A stretch of 64,000 nt of DNA from Microbacterium marinum (GCF_014204835.1 NZ_JACHMD010000001.1:1798001-1862000), one strand, 5' to 3'; positions 7,616 through 16,017 are shown, counted from the stretch's first letter. The notes: generated by a model from the sequence alone, not told the origin. Made by a program: numbers and translations.

Positions 7616-7872
7616 CCGCCGCCACGCTCGCCGCCGCCGTCGCGACCCTCGCCGACGCATTCGACGCCTACACCCTGCACGACGTGGGCCCCGCCCTCTC
7701 CTGTCACGAGGCCGACGCCCTCGCGGACGTGTTCACCGCCGCCGGTCTGGAGGACGCCGCCGAACGGGTGCGCGACTTCCACGCCCTCGGAGACTCCGAG
7801 GAGGAGGGCGACGACCCCGACCACGTCGAGCGCGCCCAGACAGCGCGCGAGCGGCAAGGACTCGCCGCATGA
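7612..7872 (+). CDS. Small acidic hypothetical protein
   Basis: 86 aa, ATGA overlap with the previous gene and a GAGGGGGAGGG ribosome site. It is helical in the first half, with a strongly acidic segment near residues 61-70 (DSEEEGDDPDH). No family recognised; acidic small proteins of phages sometimes mimic DNA, but nothing here shows that. Confidence 0.6.
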   Translation: MTAATLAAAVATLADAFDAYTLHDVGPALSCHEADALADVFTAAGLEDAAERVRDFHALGDSEEEGDDPDHVERAQTARERQGLAA

Positions 7873-8168
7873 GCGCCGCCGCCCCCGCCAACCCGGCCAC
7901 CGAGACCACGCCCGACGAGCTGCACGCCCTCGCCGACGTGCTCGACGCGTTCCCCCGCCTCACTCGCGAGGAGCGCGCGCTCATCTTCACCGCCTATGAG
8001 ATGGCACCCGTCGGGCGCGCCGGATGGCTCGCGGCGCGCTGGATCGACCTCGGTAGCGGACTCCTCCTGCGGCCGTACACGCTTTCATCGGCGGCGGGCC
8101 ACATCGTCACCCCGAGCCGCGCGCAGATCCGCGCAGCCCTCCACTACGCGGCGGGCATCCTCGCATGA
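7869..8168 (+). CDS. Hypothetical phage protein
   Basis: 99 aa, start ATG 7869 overlapping the previous stop. Its first 45 residues are helical and the rest is amphipathic, with a moderately hydrophobic stretch (GWLAARWIDLGSGLLL). It is not clearly a membrane protein. It is part of the coupled gene run. Confidence 0.6.
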   Translation: MSAAAPANPATETTPDELHALADVLDAFPRLTREERALIFTAYEMAPVGRAGWLAARWIDLGSGLLLRPYTLSSAAGHIVTPSRAQIRAALHYAAGILA

Positions 8169-8269
8169 CCCGCGCCGCACGCCTCCGGCGCACCATCCGC
8201 GCCGCGTTCTGGGCACCGCTCACCCTGGCAGGCGTCGCACTGTGCGCCTATGGCCTCTGGACCGTCTGA
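8165..8269 (+). CDS. Single-pass small membrane protein
   Basis: 34 aa, ATG 8165 overlapping the TGA of the previous gene (ATGA). A basic N-terminus (TRAARLRRTIRA) is followed by one hydrophobic helix (FWAPLTLAGVALCAYGLW) that reaches the C-terminus. That gives an N-in single-pass membrane peptide by the positive-inside rule. Such small membrane proteins in early phage operons include lysis regulators and superinfection-exclusion proteins; which applies here, if any, is unknown. Confidence 0.55.
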   Translation: MTRAARLRRTIRAAFWAPLTLAGVALCAYGLWTV

Positions 8270-8286
8270 CACCGAAGGATCACCGA

Positions 8287-8505
8287 ATGTTCTACCTCCC
8301 CGAGGCCTCACTGGAACGCGGCCAGACCGTCTACCCGGTCGCGATCTCCGGCGAGACCGTCACCGTCGAAGACTCCCTCGGGCGCGAGCACATCGTCACC
8401 CGTGGCGACCTCCGCGACCCGCAACCCACCGAGCCGACTGCATGCGAGGCCGGGGAGAGTCGGGAGCACGCCTACGAGCCGCACCGGGCGGAGGTGGACG
8501 CGTGA
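8287..8505 (+). CDS. Hypothetical phage protein
   Basis: 72 aa, start ATG 8287 behind a CCGAAGGATC ribosome site. The first 45 residues look like a small beta barrel (GQTVYPVAISGETVTVEDSL), and the rest is acidic and flexible. No family recognised. Confidence 0.65.
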   Translation: MFYLPEASLERGQTVYPVAISGETVTVEDSLGREHIVTRGDLRDPQPTEPTACEAGESREHAYEPHRAEVDA

Positions 8506-8900
8506 CCGGCTACATCTGGCAGGAGGGGGGGCGGTTGAGCGCGGACCGGTTCGGGTGCTCGCTCGGCGACGACCAGCGCGGCACCGAGTACAGTCGCCGC
8601 TACTGGAGGCAGCACGATGACGGGACCTTCACCGTCATCACGGATGCTGTCGGCGTGGAGGTTGTGCAGCGTGAGGGCCAGCGCGCCGAGTACGTCATCA
8701 CGAACGCTGTCGAGTTCCTGCACTGCGACGACCGCACCGACCCCGGCGGCACTGAGATTTCCTCCCGCATCGACTACGAGCGCGGCATCAACCACCGGAG
8801 CATCACGAACCTCCGCGACGCGACCCGGGCCGCGCGAGCCTACGCCGAGACCTACGGCCCCGAGGCGTATGAGCTATACGCGGGGGAGGTGGCCGCGTGA
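8502..8900 (+). CDS. Hypothetical phage protein
   Basis: 132 aa, GTG start at 8502 overlapping the previous TGA. It is beta-rich at the N-terminus (YIWQEGGRLSADRFGCSL) with a helical C-terminal third (NLRDATRAARAYAETYG). Function unknown. The start is chosen because it gives the coupled GTGA overlap seen throughout this block. Confidence 0.6.
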   Translation: MTGYIWQEGGRLSADRFGCSLGDDQRGTEYSRRYWRQHDDGTFTVITDAVGVEVVQREGQRAEYVITNAVEFLHCDDRTDPGGTEISSRIDYERGINHRSITNLRDATRAARAYAETYGPEAYELYAGEVAA

Positions 8901-9367
8901 GGCTGTGCAGCGCGCCGGGTTGCTCCCGCTTCCCGCACCCCGAGACCACCCCGCACCACTTCCCGACCCCGACCACCGAAGGAGCACCCGCCACCATGAG
9001 CACCGAGACCACCCCCGCCGAGGACCGCACCGAGACCACCCGCGCCGCGCTGATCGACGCCGCCGCCGACCTGTTCGCTGGCGAGGACCGCCTGCCCTTC
9101 TGGGATGAGACCGAATACATGCGCGGCATCTGCGAGCTGATCGGCAACGCGACCGGCCACGGCGACAACTACAAGAGCGACGCATGGGAGGCGATCAACG
9201 CTCGCCACCAGGCGCGCGAGCTCGAAGCGAAGGCCGACGCGATCGCCCGCCAGATCGCGGACGAGGACGAGACCGCCCGCGCCGCCGAGGAATGGGCGAT
9301 CCCCGCCAGCAACGTCCGCGCCATGCTCCGCGCCGCCGTCCTCGCCGGGATGGAGGCCGCCAAGTGA
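8897..9367 (+). CDS. Hypothetical phage protein with N-terminal Cys pair
   Basis: 156 aa from GTG 8897 (GTGA overlap, GGGGGAGG ribosome site). The start contains CSAPGCSRFPHPE..HH, which could bind zinc. A second start, ATG 8996 behind a good GAAGGAG site, would give a 123-aa protein without this segment; both may be used. The C-terminal half is helical and highly charged (ARELEAKADAIARQIADEDE). No known domain is recognised. Confidence 0.6.
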   Translation: MRLCSAPGCSRFPHPETTPHHFPTPTTEGAPATMSTETTPAEDRTETTRAALIDAAADLFAGEDRLPFWDETEYMRGICELIGNATGHGDNYKSDAWEAINARHQARELEAKADAIARQIADEDETARAAEEWAIPASNVRAMLRAAVLAGMEAAK

Positions 9368-9693
9368 GCGACTACACCGACGCCCGCGACCACTACTGGA
9401 CCGCGCAGCGCGACTTCCGCGAGGCCGCAGTCGCCGAGATGGAGCGGCAGATGACCGAGGGCATCCACGCCGTGATCCTCGAAATCAACGACACCCCGCG
9501 CCTGGCGGTCGCGGACCTGCTGGACGCCGACGGTAAGAGCGTGATGCACGACGCCGACGGCGAAGAGCACCCGCAGTGGGACGTGCTCGACTCGATCGCG
9601 GCCGACATGGAGGTTTTCACCTGGGACGAGGGGGACTCGTTCCTGTTCCGCCACGACGGCGGCGGACGCTTCATCATCGAGCGGGAGGCCTGA
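9364..9693 (+). CDS. Hypothetical phage protein
   Basis: 109 aa, GTG start 9364 overlapping the previous stop. It has a helical N-terminal third, then a beta-rich part (HAVILEINDTPRLAVADLL) and an acidic C-terminal part with alternating strands (SFLFRHDGGGRFIIE). Soluble, function unknown. Confidence 0.65.
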   Translation: MSDYTDARDHYWTAQRDFREAAVAEMERQMTEGIHAVILEINDTPRLAVADLLDADGKSVMHDADGEEHPQWDVLDSIAADMEVFTWDEGDSFLFRHDGGGRFIIEREA

Positions 9694-9695
9694 CC

Positions 9696-10250
9696 ATGAC
9701 CGCGACCACCCTCGCCCCGTTCACCGCCGCTGGCTGGCTCCAGATGAGCCACGAGGAGCAGCGCGACCTCGTGCGGCCGTTCTATGGCGAGTACAAGGCG
9801 CGCCGCGCCGAGCTCGACCGGGCAGGCCGCTACGCCTACAACGCCGACTTCAAGGGCCACCTCCCGAGCCTCAACCCGGCCACCACCGGCACCACCGACA
9901 AGGACGAAGACACCGCCATCTACCTCCTCCAGACCCTCCACACGTGGACGCTGGAGCAGGAGAAGCTGGCCGCGTTCATCGCCCGAGGCGCGCGCCCTCT
10001 CGCCGCCGAAGACGTGGACCCCGCCGCCCCCGCCCCGCGCGGCACAGTCGCTGTGATCGGGCGCTACAGCGGCGGCGCGACCGGCTACCACGTTTACGAG
10101 GACGTGAGAATCGTCCGCACCGGATTCCGAGGCCACCGCCTCGCGGGCATTCCGAAGGGCCGCCGCACCAACGGCTACGACCTCTCGGACGGCACCGCGC
10201 TCTACTTCCTCCCGGCCGATGGCCGCCCCAACACCACCAAGGAGAACTAA
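9696..10250 (+). CDS. Hypothetical phage protein
   Basis: 184 aa, start ATG 9696 after GGGAGG. It has a helical N-terminal ~100 residues. The C-terminal ~70 residues are beta-rich and basic (TVAVIGRYSGGATGYHVYEDVRIVRTG is one continuous beta-like stretch by eye, broken by Gly turns). No family is recognised. Confidence 0.65.
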   Translation: MTATTLAPFTAAGWLQMSHEEQRDLVRPFYGEYKARRAELDRAGRYAYNADFKGHLPSLNPATTGTTDKDEDTAIYLLQTLHTWTLEQEKLAAFIARGARPLAAEDVDPAAPAPRGTVAVIGRYSGGATGYHVYEDVRIVRTGFRGHRLAGIPKGRRTNGYDLSDGTALYFLPADGRPNTTKEN

Positions 10251-10253
10251 CTC

Positions 10254-10784
10254 ATGGGCATGCACTACAACCTCAGCTTCAACGATGCCATCATCCCGAA
10301 GGAGAACTTCCCCGGCCTGATCGGCTGGACCGCCGAGCAGGTTGCCGCCGACCCCGACGTGGCGCAGAAGCTCGCGATCGACGCCGTGCTGAATGCGACG
10401 AGCGACAACGGCAACGAGCCCGAGATTACCGACGAGGGCGGTCTCGACATCTCGGGCATGGGGTACTGGGACAGCGCGAGCTACGGCTTCGGGGAGAGTG
10501 TCCGTCACGTGCTCGCCCACTGTAAGCCCGGCGCGTACACCCACAACCACGACGAGGAGGAGAGCACCGGCGAGTGGCGCGAGATCGTCCAGGAAGACGG
10601 CACCATCCTGGAGGTCTACCCCACCGTCATCTGGCCGGATGAGGTCGGAGACCTCGCGCAGCTCATCGCAGACGCGCGCACCGCCCTCTCGTTCGAGGCC
10701 GTGAGCCCCGCCGCTGTCGACGCCCTCGCGGGCACGCTCGCCGCGCTCGTCAACGCCCTCGACCCGCAGGAGGCGCAGGCATGA
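10254..10784 (+). CDS. Hypothetical phage protein
   Basis: 176 aa, ATG 10254 behind an AAGGAGAAC site. It is acidic. It starts with MHYNLSFNDAIIP, has a helical middle, and a His-bearing acidic stretch (HNHDEEESTGEW). The C-terminal helix is rich in Ala. The function is unknown. The next gene overlaps by ATGA. Confidence 0.65.
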   Translation: MGMHYNLSFNDAIIPKENFPGLIGWTAEQVAADPDVAQKLAIDAVLNATSDNGNEPEITDEGGLDISGMGYWDSASYGFGESVRHVLAHCKPGAYTHNHDEEESTGEWREIVQEDGTILEVYPTVIWPDEVGDLAQLIADARTALSFEAVSPAAVDALAGTLAALVNALDPQEAQA

Positions 10785-11317
10785 ACACTCCCGAGCAGAT
10801 CGCGCAGGACGCGATGGACAAGCACATCGGCCGAGGCCTGCCGCTCTACGGCCCCCACGTCCAGATGAGCACCGAAGCCATCTTCACGATGCTCACCAAC
10901 GCCATCGAGGCCGACCGGGCGCAGCGCACCGAGTACGCCACCGCCAAGCACTGGGAGGTCTCGCACGCCTCCGACGAGGCGGGGGAATGGACCTACCTCC
11001 AGATCCACCGCGACGACCCCGAGGACGCTGGCCTGCCGCCCATCGCGAACCTCTCCCTCTCCGACGTGGAAGCCGCCGACCTGGCGGACGAGCTTTCCGC
11101 CCAGCGGCGCGGACGGCTGGAGAGCCTGCACGCCTATGACTGGAAGCCCGAGTCGGACGACGACCAGCTCGGGGAGATCGACGCCGACATCGTCGAGGTC
11201 ATCACCATCGTCCAGATCGACACCCCCAACCCCATCGGCCGGATGCGCGTCTACATCAACGACGGCCGCATCTACGACGGAGACCCGGAGACCGGGCAGG
11301 AATGGAGCCTCACATGA
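10781..11317 (+). CDS. Hypothetical phage protein with TPEQIA...IEADRAQR module
   Basis: 178 aa. The N-terminal ~48 residues begin NTPEQIAQDAMDKHI and end NAIEADRAQR. The same arrangement opens the 13482 protein (KTPEQIAKEIAP... AAIEADRAQR), and its start recurs in the 6133 protein. The rest is acidic and beta-rich (DIVEVITIVQIDTPNPIG). The shared module probably folds as a helical hairpin used for a common partner. No known family is recognised. Confidence 0.65.
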   Translation: MNTPEQIAQDAMDKHIGRGLPLYGPHVQMSTEAIFTMLTNAIEADRAQRTEYATAKHWEVSHASDEAGEWTYLQIHRDDPEDAGLPPIANLSLSDVEAADLADELSAQRRGRLESLHAYDWKPESDDDQLGEIDADIVEVITIVQIDTPNPIGRMRVYINDGRIYDGDPETGQEWSLT

Positions 11318-11676
11318 TCTTCGCCAGCGTGAGCCCCGACCACTTCGAGGGCACCATCGAGTACGGTGACTGCCGCCTGCACGGCGAGGAGTGCTACGGG
11401 TGCGCGTTCGCCGAGCCTGACCGGGAGGTGCCCTACTCCCAGCACAACGAGCCGAACCCGATCCTGGTCGCCTACCGCGAGGACAAGGACAGCGGCCCTG
11501 TCGGCTACGTCGTCGGCGGTCGCCGTCCATCTCGGCTGGAGCACTGGATCGCCCAGATCGCGCCGCTCGATCGGACAGCCGTCGCCATCGGAACCGGCGT
11601 CCAGCCGTCTACTGCCCACATCGATCACGCCCGCCGCGTCCTCACCCGCCTCGCCAACCTGTCCACCCCCCACTAG
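11314..11676 (+). CDS. Hypothetical phage protein
   Basis: 120 aa, start ATG 11314 by ATGA overlap. Three cysteines in the first third (CRLHGEECYGC) could form a small metal site. The rest is mixed alpha/beta. Function unknown. Confidence 0.6.
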   Translation: MIFASVSPDHFEGTIEYGDCRLHGEECYGCAFAEPDREVPYSQHNEPNPILVAYREDKDSGPVGYVVGGRRPSRLEHWIAQIAPLDRTAVAIGTGVQPSTAHIDHARRVLTRLANLSTPH

Positions 11677-11691
11677 AACGAAGGAACCAGT

Positions 11692-11874
11692 ATGAGCACC
11701 CCCAGCTTCACTCTGAACATTCCCGCCGCCAAGTCGGGAGATCAGATCGCATCCGTGCTGAGGGAGGTCGCCGACCACTTCGCACACAACATCGACGGCC
11801 TCACCCCGCCCGCCCAATCCCACGTCGTCCGCGAGGGCGCGCACATCGTCGCCGAGTGGGAGGTGAGCGCGTGA
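11692..11874 (+). CDS. Small hypothetical phage protein
   Basis: 60 aa, ATG 11692 behind a GAAGGAAC ribosome site. It has a beta-alpha pattern (SFTLNIPAAKSGDQ, then ASVLREVADHFAHN), with a short strand at the end (AHIVAEWEV). No family recognised. Confidence 0.65.
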   Translation: MSTPSFTLNIPAAKSGDQIASVLREVADHFAHNIDGLTPPAQSHVVREGAHIVAEWEVSA

Positions 11875-11999
11875 CCATCCGCGAATGGCAGGAGCGTGGC
11901 CTCGCAGACGCGACCGCCGGCAAGCCGTACAACCCGCCCATGCACGGGCCCGTCATGCAGGCCTACAGCGCCGGCTTCGACCAGGGGAGCAACCAGTGA
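11871..11999 (+). CDS. Very small hypothetical protein
   Basis: 42 aa, GTG 11871 overlapping the previous TGA (GTGA). Its own TGA overlaps the GTG of the next gene, so it is coupled on both sides. This double overlap is the main reason to accept it. It starts VTIREWQERGLADAT and ends with a polar helix. No motif. Confidence 0.5.
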   Translation: MTIREWQERGLADATAGKPYNPPMHGPVMQAYSAGFDQGSNQ

Positions 12000-12304
12000 G
12001 CCCGTACACCATCGAGCAGTCCAACGCGGACGCCAGCGCCTACTACAGTGCCATCGCCGAGAAGCACGGCCACCCCCGCCCCGACGCCACCCCGTCGTGG
12101 TGGGACGTGGACGCCGAGGAGCAGGAGGCGCACCGCGCCGATTGCCTCGACGGCTGCGGATTCTGCGAGGTCGGCCGCACGTTCGGCATCTGCACCCAGT
12201 GCGGCGCGCCCACCGACGGCAACCTCGAATGGGACGGCGGATGCTGCGGCACCCTCGCCCCGTTCCACGCCGCCATCGACACCCTCGCGGAGCTTCGAGC
12301 GTGA
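11996..12304 (+). CDS. Small Cys-rich, probably zinc-binding phage protein
   Basis: 102 aa, GTG 11996. Seven cysteines cluster between about residues 50 and 83 (CLDGCGFC, CTQCG, GGCCG). They are arranged like a zinc ribbon or a pair of knuckles. The ends are helical and acidic. It may be a DNA- or RNA-binding or adaptor protein, but no specific family is recognised. Confidence 0.6.
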   Translation: MSPYTIEQSNADASAYYSAIAEKHGHPRPDATPSWWDVDAEEQEAHRADCLDGCGFCEVGRTFGICTQCGAPTDGNLEWDGGCCGTLAPFHAAIDTLAELRA

Positions 12305-12765
12305 ACGGGGGCGCGGGGATGGCACTGGCGGGAGTCGCGGCCGCGATCATCGCGACGGTGTGCATCACGCACGCTTCGGTGACCGCGCCCAGTCGCGCCC
12401 GCTCGGCCATCCCCGCGCAGCCCGCCCTCACCGCGCCCCAGATCCTCGCGGGCATCGGCGCGCATGACGTCGAGGTAGTCTTCACCTCCGACGTCGAGAC
12501 CAACTGCGGCGCCGCAGCCTCCGATGGCGGCAACGGCGGATGCTTCCACTCCGCCACGCCGAACACGATCTACCTCTCGCCCGGTCTCACCCCCACCTCC
12601 CTCCGCTATCTCACCCTCCACGAATACGCCCACGTCACCCAGCACCGCGACGGCACGGCGATGGACGAATGCGAGGCCGACCGGCTCGCCATCGCGTGGG
12701 GAGCGGACCCCCGTTTTGCGCACTATCTCCCCACCTGCCCGACACCCGAGGACGCCACCCGATGA
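12301..12765 (+). CDS. Membrane-anchored or secreted HExxH metallopeptidase-like protein
   Basis: 154 aa, GTG 12301 overlapping the previous stop. An N-terminal hydrophobic segment (about residues 7-24) could be a signal peptide or anchor, so the catalytic part should lie outside the cytoplasm. Residues 107-111 read HEYAH, the zinc-binding HExxH motif, inside LTLHEYAHVTQH. Fifteen residues later DECEAD (122-127) supplies a plausible third ligand, as in gluzincin-type peptidases. Two Cys (NCGAAAS, GGCFHS) could form a disulfide. The size is that of a minimal peptidase domain. A secreted protease in an early phage operon is unusual; possible targets are host envelope or receptor proteins. The peptidase call is fairly sure, the role is not. 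Confidence 0.7.
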   Translation: MNGGAGMALAGVAAAIIATVCITHASVTAPSRARSAIPAQPALTAPQILAGIGAHDVEVVFTSDVETNCGAAASDGGNGGCFHSATPNTIYLSPGLTPTSLRYLTLHEYAHVTQHRDGTAMDECEADRLAIAWGADPRFAHYLPTCPTPEDATR

Positions 12766-12881
12766 CCACCCAGAACGCGCCGACCGCCGCCGCCACCGAG
12801 GCCAGCGAGCTCGCGCCCACCACCCCTACGCCTGACGCCGAGACCGACGCGTTCGCCAAATGGCGCGCCCTCGGCTGGTGA
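12762..12881 (+). CDS. Very small acidic hypothetical protein
   Basis: 39 aa, ATG 12762 overlapping the previous stop (ATGA). It is Ala/Thr/Pro-rich and apparently disordered, with the end AFAKWRALGW. It is accepted because of the coupled start and matching codon use. Confidence 0.5.
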   Translation: MTTQNAPTAAATEASELAPTTPTPDAETDAFAKWRALGW

Positions 12882-12915
12882 CCCCCTACTCTCGAATCGA
12901 AGGAGAAGCACCACG

Positions 12916-13485
12916 ATGACCACCGACACTCTCGCCCGCCTGGAGGCGGCAGATGCCGAGTTCCGCAAGCTCAAGAAGTCCCTTGAGGCTCGCCTGCGAA
13001 AGCAGCTCGAAACCGAGCTGAGCGCGGCCAAGGGACGCCGCGACCTGATCGCATACGTCGCCAACCAGGAGGAGGGTCACTCGATCGCCTCCATGCTCCC
13101 GAGCTTCCACACCACCGACCGGCGCACCGCCTACGACTCGATCGCCGCGGGCAAGATCATCTCGGTCGGCGGAGAAGTGGTCGCCGACGTGGATGGCGAG
13201 ATCGCCGTGGTCACCGAGTTCACCGCCACCGACGCCGGCACCATCATCATCCGCCCCGCCGCCGGCACTCTCGCCCCCCTCCTGTCAGCCCTCGGCCACG
13301 ACGACCCGACGAGCGCGCCCACCGAGGCCGAGTTCCAGATCACAGGCGGACGCCTCACCGCCGTCACACCCTCCTGGACGCCCGAGTCGGGCCGCAACCC
13401 CGTGGTCGCCCTCGTCCAGGGCGAGGATGCCACGTACCGCACCCGCGTCCTCGACTGGGCCCGCAGCATGGGACTGGCGGCGTGA
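12916..13485 (+). CDS. Hypothetical phage protein with N-terminal coiled coil
   Basis: 189 aa, ATG 12916 after GAAGGAGAAG. Residues 5-45 form a charged coiled coil (LEAADAEFRKLKKSLEARL). The remaining part alternates strands and turns (ISVGGEVVADVDGEIAVVTE) and looks like a beta sandwich or binding domain. No catalytic motif. Function unknown. Confidence 0.7.
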   Translation: MTTDTLARLEAADAEFRKLKKSLEARLRKQLETELSAAKGRRDLIAYVANQEEGHSIASMLPSFHTTDRRTAYDSIAAGKIISVGGEVVADVDGEIAVVTEFTATDAGTIIIRPAAGTLAPLLSALGHDDPTSAPTEAEFQITGGRLTAVTPSWTPESGRNPVVALVQGEDATYRTRVLDWARSMGLAA

Positions 13486-13748
13486 GCGTGAAGACGCCCG
13501 AGCAGATCGCGAAAGAGATTGCTCCATCGGTAGCCAAGAGCACGCCCCGCTCATGGGCCGCCATTCGGACCTACATCGCCGCCGCCATCGAGGCCGACCG
13601 GGCGCAGCGCAACGCGCCGGGCATGGCCCTCCTCGCCGAATGGGACGCGGCCGCCACGCCGGACGAGCGCAGCCTCCACAACGGCGGCGGGTTCGCGCGC
13701 GATCACTGGGATCTCATCCGTGCCACACTCCGGGTCGCGATCTCGTGA
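13482..13748 (+). CDS. Hypothetical phage protein with TPEQIA...IEADRAQR module
   Basis: 88 aa, GTG 13482 overlapping the previous TGA. The first 45 residues repeat the module of the 10781 protein (TPEQIA at the start, AAIEADRAQR at the end). The tail is different and acidic/Trp-containing. It seems to be a short paralogue. Function unknown. Confidence 0.6.
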   Translation: MSVKTPEQIAKEIAPSVAKSTPRSWAAIRTYIAAAIEADRAQRNAPGMALLAEWDAAATPDERSLHNGGGFARDHWDLIRATLRVAIS

Positions 13749-13984
13749 GCGCCGACAACCCGATCCTCGCCGAGTTCGACCGCTACATCGGAGGCGGGGA
13801 TGCCTCCACCTACTGGTGGGCGGCCGACTTCTGGCTCGCCCACCTGGAGGGCGGCGGGCCCGAGGGCACGTCCGTCTCCGAGGCGCTGGCTGCGATGCAG
13901 CCGCTCGCGCAGGAGGTCGTCGACGAAGCGCGCGCCGAACTGGAGCGCTTCCTCGCGGAGGGGCGGGAGAACAAGAAGCCATGA
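13745..13984 (+). CDS. Small acidic hypothetical protein
   Basis: 79 aa, GTG 13745 with GTGA overlap; the next ATG overlaps its stop. It has an aromatic-rich N-terminal half (DASTYWWAADFWLAHLEGG) and a helical C-terminus. It lies directly in front of the helicase gene and may be an accessory factor by position only. Confidence 0.6.
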   Translation: MSADNPILAEFDRYIGGGDASTYWWAADFWLAHLEGGGPEGTSVSEALAAMQPLAQEVVDEARAELERFLAEGRENKKP

Positions 13985-15939
13985 CCAACGTCTGCGAGCA
14001 GTGCGGCGGCGAGCTGTGGAAGCCGCACAAGGATCACCCCGAGGTGATGCTGCGCTACATCCACATGCACGACGAGAAGACCATGCGCGAGATCCTCGTC
14101 ATCCGGGAGAACGTGCCCGGGATGGACGACGAGGAGTCGAAGAAGCACGGTCGCATCGCACCCTCGCAGGAGTTCGCGATCCGCCGCATCCTCGAGGAGC
14201 ACGGCGAGTCAGACGGCGCGCTCCTCGCGGACGACATGGGCGTCGGCAAGACCGTCCAGGCCACCGAGATCGCCCTCCGCGGCGGCTTCAAGCGCGGCCT
14301 GTTCATCGCCCTCCCCGACACCCACGACCAGTGGGTGGAGCGGATCTACGCGCAGTCCGAGGGCAAGATCCGCGCGCGCGTGATGAACGGCACGCCCGCC
14401 GGCCGCGCGCAGCTTGCCGCGTTCCTCGCGGGGGAGGACGGCTTCTTCATCGCCGGATCGCACTTCCTGGTCGCGCAAGACTTCGAGTCGCGCCCGGTCC
14501 CCAACCCGGCATTCAACCCCGCTGGTGGCAACGAGCGCGGCGTCCACCCGTTCCTGTTCAAGCGTCACAAGACGACCAACCCGCGCAAGGGCCAGGTGAA
14601 GGGGCAGCTCGTCCTCCGCGATCGCCCCGAGGCGAAATGGGCCACCATCGTCCACGACATCGAGACGCCCGACGGTGGCGAGGTCGAGCAGGTCGCCGTG
14701 GAGGTCGCGCGCCGTTTCGACATGATCGGGCCCGCCGCTGGCCCCGTCTACCAGACCAAGTCCATCCACCTCGCCGTGTTCCGCAAGATGCGCAACCGCA
14801 AGCGCGGCCCGGTCGACCTCATCGTCTTCGACGAGGTGCACGTGGTCGCCAACAAGTGGTCGCAGGGGCGTCGCACCGTCCTGTCGATGCGCGACGGCGC
14901 GTTCATGCTCGCCATGAGCGGCACGTGGTTCCTCAACGACCCCGACAATATGTGGTCGGTCACGCGCCTGGCCTGGCCCGGCATCGACCCCGCCACCGAC
15001 GAGCCCTACATCGATACCAATCACGACGTGTGGAAGACCCGGTGGATGGAACGCGCGCCCGTCCTGGACGAGGATGGCGACCCGCGCTACTCGCCCGGTG
15101 GCGTGGCCCTCGTCAAGACGGTGGGGGAGAAGGAGCCGGGCGCGTTCATCGCGACCCTCCCGTGCTACATCCGCCGCGAGGCATCCGACCCGATCCCGCC
15201 GGCGCAGCTCGTCTACGTCGACCCGAGCCCGGCGCAGGCTGCGCAGCTCGAGGATCTCCAGGCCGACATGCTGACGTGGGTGATGAACTGGGAAGGCGAA
15301 GAGGAGCCGCTGGTCACCGAGCTTCCCCCGGAGCTTCACATCCGCCTGCGGCAGGTGACGATCGCCGAGCTCTCCTTCGATGAGAACGGCGAGGTCGCGA
15401 TGGCCGATGACGCGGAGTCCGCGAAGCTCCTGCCGCTGCGCAACATCCTCGAGAAGGCGTGGGCAGGGCAGCCGGTCGCGATCTACACCGACTCGAAGAT
15501 CGGCGCCCACTTCATCGCCCGCCGCATGCAGCGCGCCGGCGTCGACGCCCGCGCCTACACCGGCGACCTCTCCAAGCCCCAGCGGCGCGAGCTCAAGCGC
15601 GCCTTCCTGGCGGGGGAGTTCCCGTACATCATCTGCACCGTCCAGTCGTTCGGCGTCGGCCTCGACGGCTTCCAGACGGTCTGCGACAAGGTCATCTGGA
15701 TCTCCGAAGCGGACGGCAACCCGGCCGTCAACGCACAGGCGATCCGCCGATTCCTGCGCCCCGGTCGCCTCAAGCGCCGCGTCGCCCAGCAGGGTGAGGA
15801 CGGCCAGTGGCGCGAGGTGTCGATCGACGACTTCCAGCACGCACGCCTGGTCATGCGCGGCACCGTCGACGAGATCAGCCTGCAGAACCTCATCCACAAG
15901 CAGTGGCTCATCCGGCAGTCGATCACGATCGCCGCGTGA
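13981..15939 (+). CDS. SF2/SNF2-type DNA helicase/ATPase with zinc ribbon
   Basis: 652 aa, ATG 13981 coupled to the previous gene. A Cys pair CEQCGG opens the protein. Walker A is DDMGVGKT (about residues 84-91), and Walker B with the DExH box is FDEVHVV (about residue 283). A motif-III-like MSGTWF follows, and the C-terminal lobe ends with a motif VI (NAQAIRRFLRPGR). The spacing fits SNF2-like SF2 helicases found in actinophage replication modules. It probably remodels or unwinds DNA at forks or recombination intermediates. The arginine finger and ATP-binding residues look complete. It starts the DNA-metabolism part of the block. Confidence 0.88.
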   Translation: MTNVCEQCGGELWKPHKDHPEVMLRYIHMHDEKTMREILVIRENVPGMDDEESKKHGRIAPSQEFAIRRILEEHGESDGALLADDMGVGKTVQATEIALRGGFKRGLFIALPDTHDQWVERIYAQSEGKIRARVMNGTPAGRAQLAAFLAGEDGFFIAGSHFLVAQDFESRPVPNPAFNPAGGNERGVHPFLFKRHKTTNPRKGQVKGQLVLRDRPEAKWATIVHDIETPDGGEVEQVAVEVARRFDMIGPAAGPVYQTKSIHLAVFRKMRNRKRGPVDLIVFDEVHVVANKWSQGRRTVLSMRDGAFMLAMSGTWFLNDPDNMWSVTRLAWPGIDPATDEPYIDTNHDVWKTRWMERAPVLDEDGDPRYSPGGVALVKTVGEKEPGAFIATLPCYIRREASDPIPPAQLVYVDPSPAQAAQLEDLQADMLTWVMNWEGEEEPLVTELPPELHIRLRQVTIAELSFDENGEVAMADDAESAKLLPLRNILEKAWAGQPVAIYTDSKIGAHFIARRMQRAGVDARAYTGDLSKPQRRELKRAFLAGEFPYIICTVQSFGVGLDGFQTVCDKVIWISEADGNPAVNAQAIRRFLRPGRLKRRVAQQGEDGQWREVSIDDFQHARLVMRGTVDEISLQNLIHKQWLIRQSITIAA

Positions 15940-16017
15940 ACGCCGAGTGAACCCAACCGAAACAACAGGGGCGCCGCAGCCCGGCGGCGTCCGTGATACC
16001 GATATGACACGTCGGCC

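Noticed and set aside
12713..12725. TTTTGCGCACTA as a proper motif copy
   Set aside because: One core mismatch, opposite orientation to transcription and inside a coding sequence; kept only as a variant in the motif finding.
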